A DNA stretch of 35,159 bases from Melioribacteraceae bacterium. Lineage in GTDB: Bacteria; Bacteroidota; Ignavibacteria; Ignavibacteriales; Melioribacteraceae. The stretch is taken from assembly GCA_026983755.1 (NCBI GenBank), contig JALSTL010000173.1, forward strand, positions 1 to 35,159. Reading direction: 5' to 3'. Of the stretch, positions 1 through 9,218 are shown piece after piece. The position numbers and the translations under genes were made by a program. The notes below the pieces were generated by a model. It saw only the letters and a list, made by a program, of their open reading frames with translations. It was not told where the DNA came from and did no database searches. Position 1 is the stretch's first letter. The number at the start of each line of letters is the position of its first letter.

Positions 1-120
1 ATCGCTTTCTTTATAAGGAAATGGAATACGGTCGGTTAAATTATTCCAAACATTTTTATTGTTTAATAATTCGGCAATAAATTTTTTGTCGGTAAGTTTC
101 AATTTTCGTAATTCTATCAT
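1..120 (-). CDS. GNAT-family N-acetyltransferase, N-terminal fragment
   Basis: Only the first 40 codons lie in the window; the gene runs off the left edge. The visible protein starts MIELRKLKLTDKKFIAELLN and continues with a V-W-N-N-L-T-D-R-I-P-F-P-Y segment. This matches the start of RimJ/RimL-type GNAT acetyltransferases, where the 'nl.D..P.PY' stretch follows the first helix. Such enzymes transfer an acetyl group from acetyl-CoA to an amine. The acetyl-CoA-binding motif would lie outside the window, so the substrate cannot be guessed. The TauE-like gene ends 11 bp upstream on the same strand, so the two may be co-transcribed. Confidence 0.7.
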   Translation of the reverse strand, partial: MIELRKLKLTDKKFIAELLNNKNVWNNLTDRIPFPYKESD

Positions 121-131
121 TTTAATACTTT

Positions 132-881
132 TTAAAAAACACCCAAAAGTTTAAGAGACATTAATAAAATTGCAATTGTTAAAACCATTTTGATAACCTT
201 TTCACCTTTTCTAACGGCAACTTTGGCAGACCACCAAGCACCAAGGCCTGTACCGGAAGCAAGGCTTATACCGTAAATCCAATTTATATTTCCCGTAATC
301 GCAAATATTATTAAAGCCGGAATTGTATAAATCATTACAATAAACACTTTGTGAAAATTAACATAAAGCATATTCATTTTTAGAACTCTATGTAAAGAAA
401 TCATTAAAAGAAAGCCAATGCCCACCTGAATGAATCCTCCGTAAAAACCCAATGCAAACATTACGGGATATATAAGCCACGGAACTTTACCGGTAATTTT
501 TTTATTAATATACTTTTTAGAATTTGGAACCATCATTGTAATTACAATTCCAATCATAACTATTCCAAGCATTTTTTCAAAAACATCGTTGCTGATTTTT
601 GTTGCAAAAAATGCTCCTATAATTGCACCGGGCAAAGTAAACAAAGCCATTTTCAAACTTAGTTTAAATTGACTTACATTTTCATTCTTAAAAGATAAAA
701 TTCCGAAAATATTTTGTGAAAGTAATCCCAACCTATTAGTTCCGTTAGCAACCGAAGCATCAAGTCCGAAAAAAATTAATAACGGAAGTATTAAAGTTGA
801 ACCGCCACCGGCCATAACATTTATAAAGCCGGTAATTGTGCCAACCGAAAACAATAACAATATTTTCCAAATTTCGGGCAT
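132..881 (-). CDS. TauE/SafE-family membrane transporter (sulfite exporter-like)
   Basis: This 249-residue protein is almost entirely hydrophobic, with about eight predicted membrane segments. It starts MPEIWKILLLFSVGTITGFI, followed by the N-x-M-A-G-G-G-S pattern (residues 21-28) that is typical of the TauE/SafE family. A second glycine-rich half near residue 145 (ALGFYGGFIQVGIGFLLM) mirrors the first, as expected for the duplicated fold. Members are inner-membrane permeases for sulfite, sulfoacetate or other organosulfur anions, but the substrate varies and no sulfur genes lie nearby. Length is normal for the family. The GNAT gene follows 11 bp downstream. Confidence 0.85.
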   Translation of the reverse strand: MPEIWKILLLFSVGTITGFINVMAGGGSTLILPLLIFFGLDASVANGTNRLGLLSQNIFGILSFKNENVSQFKLSLKMALFTLPGAIIGAFFATKISNDVFEKMLGIVMIGIVITMMVPNSKKYINKKITGKVPWLIYPVMFALGFYGGFIQVGIGFLLMISLHRVLKMNMLYVNFHKVFIVMIYTIPALIIFAITGNINWIYGISLASGTGLGAWWSAKVAVRKGEKVIKMVLTIAILLMSLKLLGVF

Positions 882-1006
882 ATATTTATTCGTATAATTT
901 TAAAGTTATTAATTTACGCAAAACAAAATTAATTTTATTCCGATTTGTCAATTTCTATTGTTTAATTCGTTTGAAATAAATTTATTTAATATTCTCATAT
1001 TTAATC

Positions 1007-1036
1007 TTGACAAGTGAACTAAATTTTTCTTAATTT
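1007..1036 (+). promoter_or_regulatory. Candidate promoter for the GLUG/T9SS protein
   Basis: A perfect TTGACA (1007-1012) is followed after 18 bp by TAATTT (1031-1036), itself followed by TG. The start codon is about 65 bp downstream. The pattern fits a sigma-70-type promoter. Sigma specificity in this lineage may differ, so this is an inference from spacing and sequence only. Confidence 0.4.
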
Positions 1037-1101
1037 GTAAATATATTTAACAGATAAACGATTAAAAATTAAAGTTTTTTTAAATCCACAAGGAATTTAA
1101 T

Positions 1102-2910
1102 ATGAAAAAAATGTTATTGTTTTTTTATTTTTTCATTTATATCGCTTTAACAATTGCACAAACGGCGGAACCACCAAGCGGTTCGGGAACTCAAGAGGAT
1201 CCTTATTTAATTGCAAATTTGAATAATCTTTATTGGATTACTCAAAATGAAGACAAATGGAGTAGTAGTTATAAACAAACAGCCGATATTGATGCTTCAT
1301 CAACAATAAACTGGACTTGGACAGACGAGAACAGCGAAAACGCCAAAGGTTTTAAGTCTATTGGTAACGGTAGCCAATCTTTCTGGGGAAATTATGACGG
1401 ACAAGATCATTCAATAGACGGATTATACATCGAACGAAACACAGCAGATAATGTTGGAATGTTTGGAAATGTTTATGATGCAACAATAAAAAATTTACAT
1501 TTAACCAATGTAAATATACGAAGTTATTATGACGGTAATCAGGCTAATATATCGTATGATTATATTGGTGCCTTGGTGGGTACATGTAGCGGTTCAACAA
1601 TTATAAATTGTCATTCAAGCGGTTCCGTTTCAGGTGGCGGTTCCGTTGGTGGTCTTATCGGTTATACCGCATCCTCCGATATTAATTCTCCCAGTATTGA
1701 GAATTGTTCAAGTTCCTGCACTGTTACGGGTGTAAGCTGGGTAGGTGGTTTAATCGGGAGCAATAGTGATGCTTATGTTAATAATTGTAATAGCACTGGA
1801 ACAGTAACGGGAACTTCAAATATTCAAGGTGAAGATGTTTCTAACATAGGCGGGTTTGTAGGTTATAATGGTTATTATAGTGTTATTAGTGAATGTTACA
1901 GTACGGGAACGGTAAACGGTGGAAATTTTGTAGGTGGTTTTGCGGGTACTAATAATACATCTGGAATTAGTAATTGTTATTCACATGGAAATGTTTCCGG
2001 GAATAATAGCATTGGCGGGTTTATCGGTTATAATGATTATGATGAGAATAATAATGATCCTATTGTTGAGAATTGTTACAGTACAGGAACAGTGTCCGGC
2101 AATTCCAAAGTAGGCGGCTTTTTAGGCCAAAATATAACATCTTGTCCGCAAAATTGTTTTTGGGATACGGAAACATCCGGTTTATCCAACAGTGCTTGCG
2201 GAACGGGAAAAACAACCGCCGAAATGCAAACACAAAGCACTTTTACAGATGTCGGATGGGATTTTACCGATATTTGGTTTATGAACGGTTATCCCGAATT
2301 GCAAAACAATCATCCTTTGCCTGTAGAATTGGTTACCTTTTCCGCAGTTAAAATAAAAAACGGAATAAGTTTAACTTGGGAAACCGCAACGGAAATAAAT
2401 AATTACGGATTTGAAATTCAACGTAAAAATAAAAACGAAAAATGGAAAAGAGTTGGCTTTGTGGAAGGACACGGCAATAGTAATTCTCCCAAACATTACA
2501 AATATATTGATAACAGTGTTAATGCGGGAAAATATTTTTATCGGTTAAAACAAATAGATATAAACGGAAATTATAAGTATTCTGAAATAACAGAGGTTAA
2601 TTTCGGTTTACCTACAAAATTTGTATTAAACCAAAATTACCCGAATCCGTTTAACCCTGAAACTACAATACAATATACAATTCCCAATATAGTAATGCAT
2701 GCACTATCTCAACAAACAACATCTCAACATGTACAATTAAAAGTTTACGATATTCTTGGTAAAGAAATTGCAACTTTGGTAAATAAAAATCAAAAACCGG
2801 GAATTTATAAAGTGGTATTCGATGCGTCACAACTTTCAAGCGGTTTGTATTTTTACGAATTGAAAGCAGGAAATTTTGTTCAAATAAAAAAAATGATTTT
2901 ATTGCAGTAA
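1102..2910 (+). CDS. Secreted GLUG-repeat protein with T9SS C-terminal sorting domain
   Basis: This 602-residue exported protein has a signal peptide at residues 1-20 (ending A-L-T-I-A-Q). Residues about 150-345 hold six to seven tandem GLUG-type repeats of the form [I/V]-G-G-[L/F]-[I/V]-G...N-C-x-S-x-G-T-V. These are predicted to form a beta-helix-like solenoid found in bacterial surface proteins. The repeats close with C-F-W-D-T-E-T-S-G, the usual cap. Residues about 406-500 (PLPVELVTF..., then a fibronectin-like stretch) lead into a type IX sorting domain (about 505-602) with N-Q-N-Y-P-N-P-F-N-P and the closing K-K-M-I-L-L-Q. The protein should be exported by Sec, moved across the outer membrane by T9SS and kept on the surface or released. 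No catalytic motif is visible; adhesion is a guess. Confidence 0.85.
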   Translation: MKKMLLFFYFFIYIALTIAQTAEPPSGSGTQEDPYLIANLNNLYWITQNEDKWSSSYKQTADIDASSTINWTWTDENSENAKGFKSIGNGSQSFWGNYDGQDHSIDGLYIERNTADNVGMFGNVYDATIKNLHLTNVNIRSYYDGNQANISYDYIGALVGTCSGSTIINCHSSGSVSGGGSVGGLIGYTASSDINSPSIENCSSSCTVTGVSWVGGLIGSNSDAYVNNCNSTGTVTGTSNIQGEDVSNIGGFVGYNGYYSVISECYSTGTVNGGNFVGGFAGTNNTSGISNCYSHGNVSGNNSIGGFIGYNDYDENNNDPIVENCYSTGTVSGNSKVGGFLGQNITSCPQNCFWDTETSGLSNSACGTGKTTAEMQTQSTFTDVGWDFTDIWFMNGYPELQNNHPLPVELVTFSAVKIKNGISLTWETATEINNYGFEIQRKNKNEKWKRVGFVEGHGNSNSPKHYKYIDNSVNAGKYFYRLKQIDINGNYKYSEITEVNFGLPTKFVLNQNYPNPFNPETTIQYTIPNIVMHALSQQTTSQHVQLKVYDILGKEIATLVNKNQKPGIYKVVFDASQLSSGLYFYELKAGNFVQIKKMILLQ

Positions 2911-2937
2911 TTTTTTATAAAATTTCGTTATTATCAT

Positions 2938-2980
2938 AAAGCAAAATGGAAACCATACAAAGTTTCTATTTTGCTTTTTT
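2938..2980 (+). terminator. Rho-independent terminator after the GLUG/T9SS gene
   Basis: A 16-bp stem (arms 2938-2953 and 2962-2977, one G-U pair) encloses an 8-nt loop. It runs into six T residues (2975-2980), 27 bp after the stop codon. It lies between two convergent genes. The T-run favours plus-strand termination, and the opposite side has only a short T tract. Confidence 0.85.
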
Positions 2981-3009
2981 ATTCCGGTTAATACTTACTA
3001 AAGTTTACC

Positions 3010-4752
3010 TCAAAAAAGATTAATAGTTTTAAATAAATTTCCGTTAGGTGAAATTAATTTAATGCTTTTTATAGAACGAAGATTTTTACAAGTAATAAAA
3101 TTATAACCTCTGTTCAATTCTTTTTTTTCTTGTTTTATTGCTCCTTTATCATTAAAGTATTGTAAAACTACGTTTTGTCTTTTATGTAAAAATATAGAAA
3201 TAATATTGTTATCCAATATAGCCGGCTTTGTTGGAACATCAGCCGAATTTTTAAGTTGTAATAAATATGGAACTTCAATATTTATAGTATCAACGAAAGC
3301 TGCTTTATTCCATAATCTATCAATTTTTTCAATTCCATAACTAAACAGAAGTTGTTTATAAACGGGTAATTTGATTTTTATATTTTTTATACTCGGTTTA
3401 ATAAGTTTAATTTTTTTTTTCTTTTCTCCCGATAAATTATTTAAAACCAAATATCGAATATTGTTTTGTACTTTACTGTTGTTTTGTAAATGTATATTAA
3501 TTTCGGATGAATCTAAGCTTGTAATTCGCCATTTAATTTTTTCTTTTTTATACTTTAAAACTTCATCGTTGTTATATTTCCATTCCATGTTTTTCGGGAA
3601 AGCAATATTGTTAAAATATAAATTATCAATATTTGAAATATTCTCATATCTAAAAATTGCTATTCCCGCCGCATTAATTTTACGGGAAAAATCTATCATC
3701 ATTTTTATTTCATTTTTTACATTTGGTTTATATGCGGCCAAACCTAAAACAATATTTTTTCCGTAAGACTTTGTAACCCAATCTTGGGCAAGAATTCCAA
3801 AATCGGGATTATTTTCGAAAGGCCAATAAATTTGAGGGACCATGTAATCTACCAAACTCTCTTTTAACCACCGCTCTGTATCTTGATAAACCGAATGAAA
3901 ACCTTCCAAACCGGTTGCACCTTTCATATTCTCTCTAATTCCTATAGGAGTAACACCTATTTTTAGAAATGGATTTTTAGGACGAACTCTTTGCTTAAAT
4001 TCTTTTAATATTTTGGTTAAATTGTTTCTACGCCAATTAGCAATATCGGTTCCAAAAGCAAATTTGTTATATTCGTTTTCGTCATTAAAGTTTACCGCCG
4101 GATATCTGAAATAGTCCAACTGAATTCCGTCCACATCGTAGTTTAATGCTATTTCAAGTAATATTCTGGTCAAGTATTCCTGTACTTCAAAAAGGCCTGC
4201 ATTAAGCCAATAAGTAATTTTTCCGTTTACAAAACTTTTATTAATCCATTCCGGATGAATATTGGTAATATGTAAAGGACTTAAAAGAAAACTTTTGTTT
4301 TCTCCGGAAAAACAGCGCATCATATTTAACCACGCATGAACCTCAAGCCCGTATTCTTTCCCGAGTTTAATGGCAAATTTCAAAGGGTCATAGTCCGGTA
4401 TTCCTCCTACAATTCCCGTTAGATAAGGTGAGTAGGGTTCAATCGAGGAGTTGTACATTACGGTGGCGTTACTTCTTACTTGGAAGTAAACCGTATTAAA
4501 ATGTTTATCGTGTATATTTTTGAATATTGTGCGAAGTGTTTCTTTTTGAATTTGAGCATCGTAAGTTTTAGGAGGCCAATCCAAACCAAAATTGGTAGAT
4601 ACCCATACTGCTCTTGTTTCTCTTTTAATTTGCTGAGAAATAATGATTTGCGTAAAAAATAAAAATATTATAAGGTAATATGTTTTTCTATGGTTTTTCA
4701 GTCTTATTTTCACTTGTGAAACTCTGCGATTTCTGTATGTAATTTTCTGCAA
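3010..4752 (-). CDS. Secreted glycoside hydrolase family 10-like (GHL10/DUF187) protein
   Basis: This protein of up to 580 residues has a hydrophobic export segment (YYLIIFLFFTQIIISQ, about residues 25-40). It then shows the GHL10 (PF02638) landmarks: R-E-T-R-A-V-W-V-S-T near 44-53, F-N-T-V-Y-F-Q-V-R near 85-93, H-A-W-L-N near 139-143, and V-D-G-I-Q-L-D-Y-F-R-Y-P near 207-218, where the acidic residue sits at a TIM-barrel active-site strand. Characterised relatives act on peptidoglycan or related glycans; the substrate here is unknown. The C-terminal 180 residues look like a beta-rich accessory region. The longest frame begins with TTG. A GTG at codon 14 (4713) gives a more conventional signal peptide and may be the real start. 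No T9SS domain is present, so the protein is probably periplasmic or outer-membrane associated. Confidence 0.8.
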   Translation of the reverse strand: MQKITYRNRRVSQVKIRLKNHRKTYYLIIFLFFTQIIISQQIKRETRAVWVSTNFGLDWPPKTYDAQIQKETLRTIFKNIHDKHFNTVYFQVRSNATVMYNSSIEPYSPYLTGIVGGIPDYDPLKFAIKLGKEYGLEVHAWLNMMRCFSGENKSFLLSPLHITNIHPEWINKSFVNGKITYWLNAGLFEVQEYLTRILLEIALNYDVDGIQLDYFRYPAVNFNDENEYNKFAFGTDIANWRRNNLTKILKEFKQRVRPKNPFLKIGVTPIGIRENMKGATGLEGFHSVYQDTERWLKESLVDYMVPQIYWPFENNPDFGILAQDWVTKSYGKNIVLGLAAYKPNVKNEIKMMIDFSRKINAAGIAIFRYENISNIDNLYFNNIAFPKNMEWKYNNDEVLKYKKEKIKWRITSLDSSEINIHLQNNSKVQNNIRYLVLNNLSGEKKKKIKLIKPSIKNIKIKLPVYKQLLFSYGIEKIDRLWNKAAFVDTINIEVPYLLQLKNSADVPTKPAILDNNIISIFLHKRQNVVLQYFNDKGAIKQEKKELNRGYNFITCKNLRSIKSIKLISPNGNLFKTINLF

Positions 4753-4883
4753 TATTTTTCTTTTTTACAAAAACGCATGAAATACGGAAATTTATGCAAA
4801 TGGATAAGTTAATATTTTAGATAAAGTAATTTTTTATATTTTTAATTTATTTTTTCATTATTCATTAGTTAAAATTTATTTAA

Positions 4884-5981
4884 TTATTTTCCTGCAAAAA
4901 GCTTTGTTCCGTAATCGACTGCATCAATAATCATTTTTTTAGAAGAAGAAACATCGGTTACTATTTTGCCTATATCTTTCAGTAATACTAATTTTATTTT
5001 TCCGTCTCTATTCTTTTTATCTCTTTGCATAATTTTATAAACATTGTTTTTATTAATTTTACCCAATTTTACTTTTGATTTAAATTGAAATATTAAACTA
5101 TTAAATTCTTTAAATTTATTTGGTTTAAGTAAAGAAAGTTCCTTCGATAAATATAACGCAGATGATATTCCAACAATTACCGCTTGTCCGTGTTCAATTT
5201 TATGATTTTGTTCAACTTCGTATGCGTGAGCAAATGTATGGCCGAAATTTAAAATTTTTCTTAAACCGGATTCTTTTTCGTCGGCAATTATAACATCACC
5301 TTTAAATCTTAACGCTTCGGTAATAACCTTTGTTAACGTTTTAGTATCGTTAGCAAGAAGTTTATCTATATTTTTTTTGACGTAATTAAAAAATTTCAGT
5401 TCGGTTAAAAAGCAATACTTAATAATTTCGCCTATACCGCAAAGCATTTCTTTTTCGGGCAACGTTGAAAAAAAATTTGTGTCTATTAAAACCATTTCGG
5501 GTTGATAAAATGTTCCGATAATGTTTTTCGTATTATAAAAATTGATTCCGGTTTTTCCTCCTACGGAACTATCAACGGCGGAAAGAAGAGTTGTAGGAAC
5601 TTGAATATATTTTATTCCTCGCATAAAAGTGGATGCGGCAAAACCCGTAATATCACCTATTATTCCTCCGCCAACAGCTATCATAAGCGAATCTCTTCCG
5701 TATTTATATTTAATTAAATTTCTATGAATTTTTTGTAAGGTTTCGTAGGATTTGTTTTTTTCCGTTGCGGTTATATTAAATATTTTATAATCAAATTTTG
5801 AATTATCTAATATTAAATTTATTTCCCTGGAATAAAATTTATTTACATTTTTATCAACTACAACAAAAAGTTTTCCGGATATTTTCTTTTTTTTAAGAAG
5901 CAGAGATAAATTATCTATTACATTTTTACCTACGAAAACATCGTAATTATTATTTGGTATTTTTATACTAATTTTTTTCAT
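4884..5981 (-). CDS. aroB: 3-dehydroquinate synthase
   Basis: AroB converts DAHP to 3-dehydroquinate, the second step of the shikimate pathway, using NAD+ and a divalent metal. The 365-residue length is normal. The nucleotide-binding G-G-G-I-I-G-D is at residues 104-110, followed by P-T-T-L-L-S-A-V-D-S-S-V-G-G-K-T-G-I-N (129-147). The later L-N-F-G-H-T-F-A-H-A-Y-E supplies metal-binding histidines. The start codon overlaps the end of aroK by 14 bp, so the two are translated from one message in the order aroK-aroB. Nothing about the protein looks broken. Confidence 0.96.
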   Translation of the reverse strand: MKKISIKIPNNNYDVFVGKNVIDNLSLLLKKKKISGKLFVVVDKNVNKFYSREINLILDNSKFDYKIFNITATEKNKSYETLQKIHRNLIKYKYGRDSLMIAVGGGIIGDITGFAASTFMRGIKYIQVPTTLLSAVDSSVGGKTGINFYNTKNIIGTFYQPEMVLIDTNFFSTLPEKEMLCGIGEIIKYCFLTELKFFNYVKKNIDKLLANDTKTLTKVITEALRFKGDVIIADEKESGLRKILNFGHTFAHAYEVEQNHKIEHGQAVIVGISSALYLSKELSLLKPNKFKEFNSLIFQFKSKVKLGKINKNNVYKIMQRDKKNRDGKIKLVLLKDIGKIVTDVSSSKKMIIDAVDYGTKLFAGK

Positions 5982-6516
5982 ACAATAATTTTTTTATTGA
6001 TTTTGCAAGTTTATCCACGGTAATTCCAACCGGAGAATTATCTATTTTAAAAATCAAATCGGCTTGGCAATAATATTTATTTCTTTCTTTTAACATATCT
6101 TCTATTTTTTTTATAAATGTTTCTTTGCTGTTACCTTCAAGAACAAAATCTCTAAAAAGAGGTCTGTCAATTTTATTTTTTATTCTTCTGTAAATAATTT
6201 CCGGAGGTACTTTCAGATAAACCAGTTTTCCGGTTTTTAAAATTGTTTTCAAATTATCATCGTTTACTAAAGTACCGCCGCCAAGTGAAATAATGGAGAA
6301 GTCTTTTTCCGATAATTTTTTTAATTTAATCGACTCAGCTTTGCGGAAATATTTTTCTCCTTTGGTTTTAAATATTTCCGCTATTTTTATTTCTTCGTCT
6401 TTTTCAATTTCAAAATCCAAATCATAAAAATTCCAACCCAAAACGTTAGCCAATATTTTTCCAAGCGTACTTTTACCACTTGTCATAAATCCCGTTAAAT
6501 AAATTCTTTTAATCAT
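5968..6516 (-). CDS. aroK: Shikimate kinase
   Basis: This cytoplasmic enzyme phosphorylates the 3-hydroxyl of shikimate with ATP, the fifth step of the shikimate pathway. The 182-residue protein has the Walker A loop G-F-M-T-S-G-K-S-T at residues 9-17. A D-L-D-F-E-I-E segment near 32-38 binds shikimate, and S-L-G-G-G-T near 77-82 is the family's glycine-rich shikimate site. A lid region with R-P-L-F-R-D lies near 138-143. It is the first gene of an overlapping aroK-aroB pair, separated from the upstream foldase gene by a terminator, so it should have its own promoter in 6517-6590. Confidence 0.95.
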   Translation of the reverse strand: MIKRIYLTGFMTSGKSTLGKILANVLGWNFYDLDFEIEKDEEIKIAEIFKTKGEKYFRKAESIKLKKLSEKDFSIISLGGGTLVNDDNLKTILKTGKLVYLKVPPEIIYRRIKNKIDRPLFRDFVLEGNSKETFIKKIEDMLKERNKYYCQADLIFKIDNSPVGITVDKLAKSIKKLLYEKN

Positions 6517-6585
6517 TTACATAAATTAGATTTATTTTCAAAAGCGAATATAACTATTTGTAAATAAAAATTTATCGGAAGAGAT

Positions 6586-6612
6586 ATAAAAAGGCGGATA
6601 AAAATCCGCCTT
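6586..6612 (-). terminator. Rho-independent terminator after the parvulin foldase gene
   Basis: A perfect 8-bp stem (6591-6598 with 6605-6612; AAGGCGGA against TCCGCCTT) encloses a 6-nt loop. On the minus strand it is followed by a T-rich tract (TTTATAT). It lies 18 bp past the foldase stop codon and separates that gene from aroK. Confidence 0.8.
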
Positions 6613-6630
6613 ACAAAAAACGTGGAATGT

Positions 6631-8718
6631 TTATCGATAAAACTTATATCTGTTATCAACAATTTCTGCTTGGTCTTTTAATTTTTTAAGCCAGTCGGAA
6701 AAAACTCTGTTGCGTTTTTGTCTAAGTATATTATCTCTTAAAGTCTTTTTTTGGATGGAATACATTGTAGTATCCAGCTTTGTTCTTTTTGTTACTTTCA
6801 ATAAAAAATAACCTCTGCTTCCTTTAACCGGACCGGTAATTTTATTTAGCTCTGCATTTAAAGCCGCTTGAGCAAAAGCCGGTTCTCGTCCTATACCTTG
6901 TATTGATCCGGCGGAGTTGAAATTTTTTGCCTTTGAAACCCGTGCTTTTGGATAAATATCCGTAGCTTTTGTAATATCTCCGTTTTCACCCAAATTGTTT
7001 TTTATATTTTGGGCAATTTCTTTGGCTTTATCCATTTTCTTTTTTAATACAACTTTTCTTTCTATAATTTTTTTTACTTCTTCGAACGGTTTTATGCCGG
7101 CTTCTTTTATATCCGTAATTTGAGCAACAACATAACCGTTGCGAACTTTGAATGCGGAACTAATATCTTTTATATCACCGTCGAAAGCAAAATGCATTAA
7201 AGCTTTGCTGAGTCCAAGGCCGGGAATAATTTTATTTTCTTTTGTAAAAAACGGAGTTTCTTTCACTTTATATTTCATCAATTTTGTTTCACTATCGAAG
7301 CTATTTTTATTTGCCAAATAAGAAAAATCTTTGGCATTTTCATAAACCTCGTCTAAAGTTGTTGCCGAAGGAGTAATTGCATTAACAATTTTTTCAAAAA
7401 CATATTTATTATTACTTCTGCCTGTAACTTTAATTATGTGGTAACCGAATCTTGTTTTAACAGGTTTTAATATTTTTCCAACTTTGCCGGAAAAAGCCGC
7501 TTTTTCAAATTCTTTTACCATTTGTCCTTTGCCGAACCATCCCAAATTTCCGCCACGCACCGCACTTCCGTCTTGCGAAACCGCTTTTGCAACTTTTTCG
7601 AAATCAGCACCGTTTTGTAAAACATTATAGATGCTATCAATTTTTATTTTTGCCGCCTTTTCGTTTTTCCCGGTTTTAATTAATATATGAGATGCTTTTA
7701 CCATAATTTTTTTGGATTTTATTTTTTTATCCAATTTATAAACTATATAACCTTGGTTGGTTAAAATCGGACCTATTATACTTCCGTTGGCGGCATTGTT
7801 AAATAGTTCAACTACGTTTTCGGGTAACAAATTTGCAGAGAGTGTATCTATGCCAAAAGGTTTATCGGAATACATTTTAACGTAAGTTTTAAAGCTTGAG
7901 GTATCGTTTTTTAATTTATTCACAACACCAAGAAGTATTTTTTTAATACCTGTGGAATCTCCGTGTGAAGCTACATTTTCGAATAAAACATATCTTAATT
8001 TTCTCTGGGGTTTTATTTTGAATTCATCTTGGTGAGTTTCATAATAATTTTTCAAATCGTTTTCATTATAAGTTATCTTTTCTTTCGGTATTGTTAAAGC
8101 ATCAACCAAAGCAAAATCAGCATCCATACGGATATTTTGTTCTATAAAATTTCTTTTAATTTCTTCATCAGAAACCAAAATAGCGGAACCTAACAAACTT
8201 ATTAGCTTTTGTTGGGTTAATTGATTTCTTACTGCGTCTTCTGCTTGTAGCATCGCAGTTCTGTTTTTCGGGTTATGAATTGCCTGATCATAAGCGGCTC
8301 GGTTAAATTTGCCAGTTGAATCTATAAAGTTTTGTTTAAGAAATTGCGGTGGATTCGGACCTTCTATTACATCAATTATTTCTTGATTTGTAATATTTAC
8401 ACCGAATTCTTTTATTTTATCTTGAACCAATTTTTGCGAAACCATGTTATCCCATATTTGATCTCTGAAAGCATCCATTTGAGTTTCGGGAATATCTTTG
8501 CCGGTTCTTTGAACTTGATTGGCTCTGTATTGTTCTACTAAACTTGAAAATTCTTGATAGGTTATCGGTTGTCCGTTTATTTCACCAATATTGTTGTTTT
8601 GTCTACGTGCCAAACTTGATACTTTCGAATCGGATAAAACCATAAAAAGTACAAATAGCCCGCCGACAGCAATAATAAACCAAGGTGCAAGATGCCTCAT
8701 TCTCGCCATCATACCCAT
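6631..8718 (-). CDS. PpiD/SurA-like membrane-anchored peptidyl-prolyl isomerase (parvulin) foldase
   Basis: This 695-residue protein has one N-terminal membrane anchor (about residues 11-29) and a large periplasmic part, the layout of PpiD. Residues about 40-200 form the helical SurA/PpiD N-terminal chaperone region. Residues about 340-430 form a clear parvulin domain, with K-A-S-H-I-L-I-K, the G-G-x-L-G-W-F-G motif and the closing F-G-Y-H-I-I-K-V. Two further stretches (about 495-540 and 585-640) resemble degenerate parvulin repeats. The role is folding of exported and outer-membrane proteins, which fits a cell with T9SS cargo. A GGAGG Shine-Dalgarno sequence lies upstream of the ATG, and a TAAATTTA element sits at 8763-8770. 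It is transcribed alone. Confidence 0.88.
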   Translation of the reverse strand: MGMMARMRHLAPWFIIAVGGLFVLFMVLSDSKVSSLARRQNNNIGEINGQPITYQEFSSLVEQYRANQVQRTGKDIPETQMDAFRDQIWDNMVSQKLVQDKIKEFGVNITNQEIIDVIEGPNPPQFLKQNFIDSTGKFNRAAYDQAIHNPKNRTAMLQAEDAVRNQLTQQKLISLLGSAILVSDEEIKRNFIEQNIRMDADFALVDALTIPKEKITYNENDLKNYYETHQDEFKIKPQRKLRYVLFENVASHGDSTGIKKILLGVVNKLKNDTSSFKTYVKMYSDKPFGIDTLSANLLPENVVELFNNAANGSIIGPILTNQGYIVYKLDKKIKSKKIMVKASHILIKTGKNEKAAKIKIDSIYNVLQNGADFEKVAKAVSQDGSAVRGGNLGWFGKGQMVKEFEKAAFSGKVGKILKPVKTRFGYHIIKVTGRSNNKYVFEKIVNAITPSATTLDEVYENAKDFSYLANKNSFDSETKLMKYKVKETPFFTKENKIIPGLGLSKALMHFAFDGDIKDISSAFKVRNGYVVAQITDIKEAGIKPFEEVKKIIERKVVLKKKMDKAKEIAQNIKNNLGENGDITKATDIYPKARVSKAKNFNSAGSIQGIGREPAFAQAALNAELNKITGPVKGSRGYFLLKVTKRTKLDTTMYSIQKKTLRDNILRQKRNRVFSDWLKKLKDQAEIVDNRYKFYR

Positions 8719-9002
8719 ATTTTTCTAATCCTCCATTTCAGATATAAAATTAATTTAAATAATAAATTTAGATACACATATTTTCAAATGCAATGTTTTA
8801 ATCGTATAACAAACAATTTTAAAGTTTACTTTTTCAAGTGTAAATAACTTTTTTTCTTTAATTTTTTCTTCAACAATTTAATATTTTGAATGTCCGGAAT
8901 TTTTATTATGATTTATAAAATAATTTGCAACTATTATCAGGCTTGGTTAACTTTCAATATTAAAAATCAATTGTAAAACTGTTAAACTTAAAGGTAAATG
9001 AA

Positions 9003-9215
9003 ATGCTAACATTTTCCGATACTTGGCTACCGTTTATATATTTATACGGAGTAGGAGGGATTTTCTTTTTAATCGGAATGATAATTATCAGAAAAAGCGG
9101 AGCAATCAATCTAAATAAAAAACGTCATAAGTATTGGTATCGGGTATTGATATTCGGATATTTTTATTTTGTTTTAATGCACGCTTTATTAATTTCATGG
9201 GCTTTATATTGGTAA
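9003..9215 (+). CDS. Small two-helix membrane protein paired with a sodium:solute symporter
   Basis: This 70-residue protein has two membrane helices (about residues 10-28 and 46-68) joined by a basic loop (K-S-G-A-I-N-L-N-K-K-R-H-K). The positive loop suggests that both termini face the periplasm. It ends three bases before the symporter's ATG, so the two are almost certainly translated together. Small accessory membrane proteins encoded directly ahead of sodium:solute symporters are known in other bacteria (for example the DUF997/YhdT and DUF4212 types). This one does not obviously match a family I can name. An accessory or stabilising subunit is the likeliest role, by inference from context. 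Confidence 0.75.
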   Translation: MLTFSDTWLPFIYLYGVGGIFFLIGMIIIRKSGAINLNKKRHKYWYRVLIFGYFYFVLMHALLISWALYW

Positions 9216-9218
9216 AAT

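Noticed and set aside
2073..2351. 92-codon open frame within the GLUG/T9SS gene in another frame
   Set aside because: It is a shadow of the repeat codons; the product is Arg-rich with no recognisable domain.
3371..3766. 131-codon hydrophobic open frame antisense to the GHL10-like gene
   Set aside because: The Phe/Leu/Ile-rich protein is what the complement of Lys/Asn/Glu-rich coding sequence gives; no ribosome-binding site is present.
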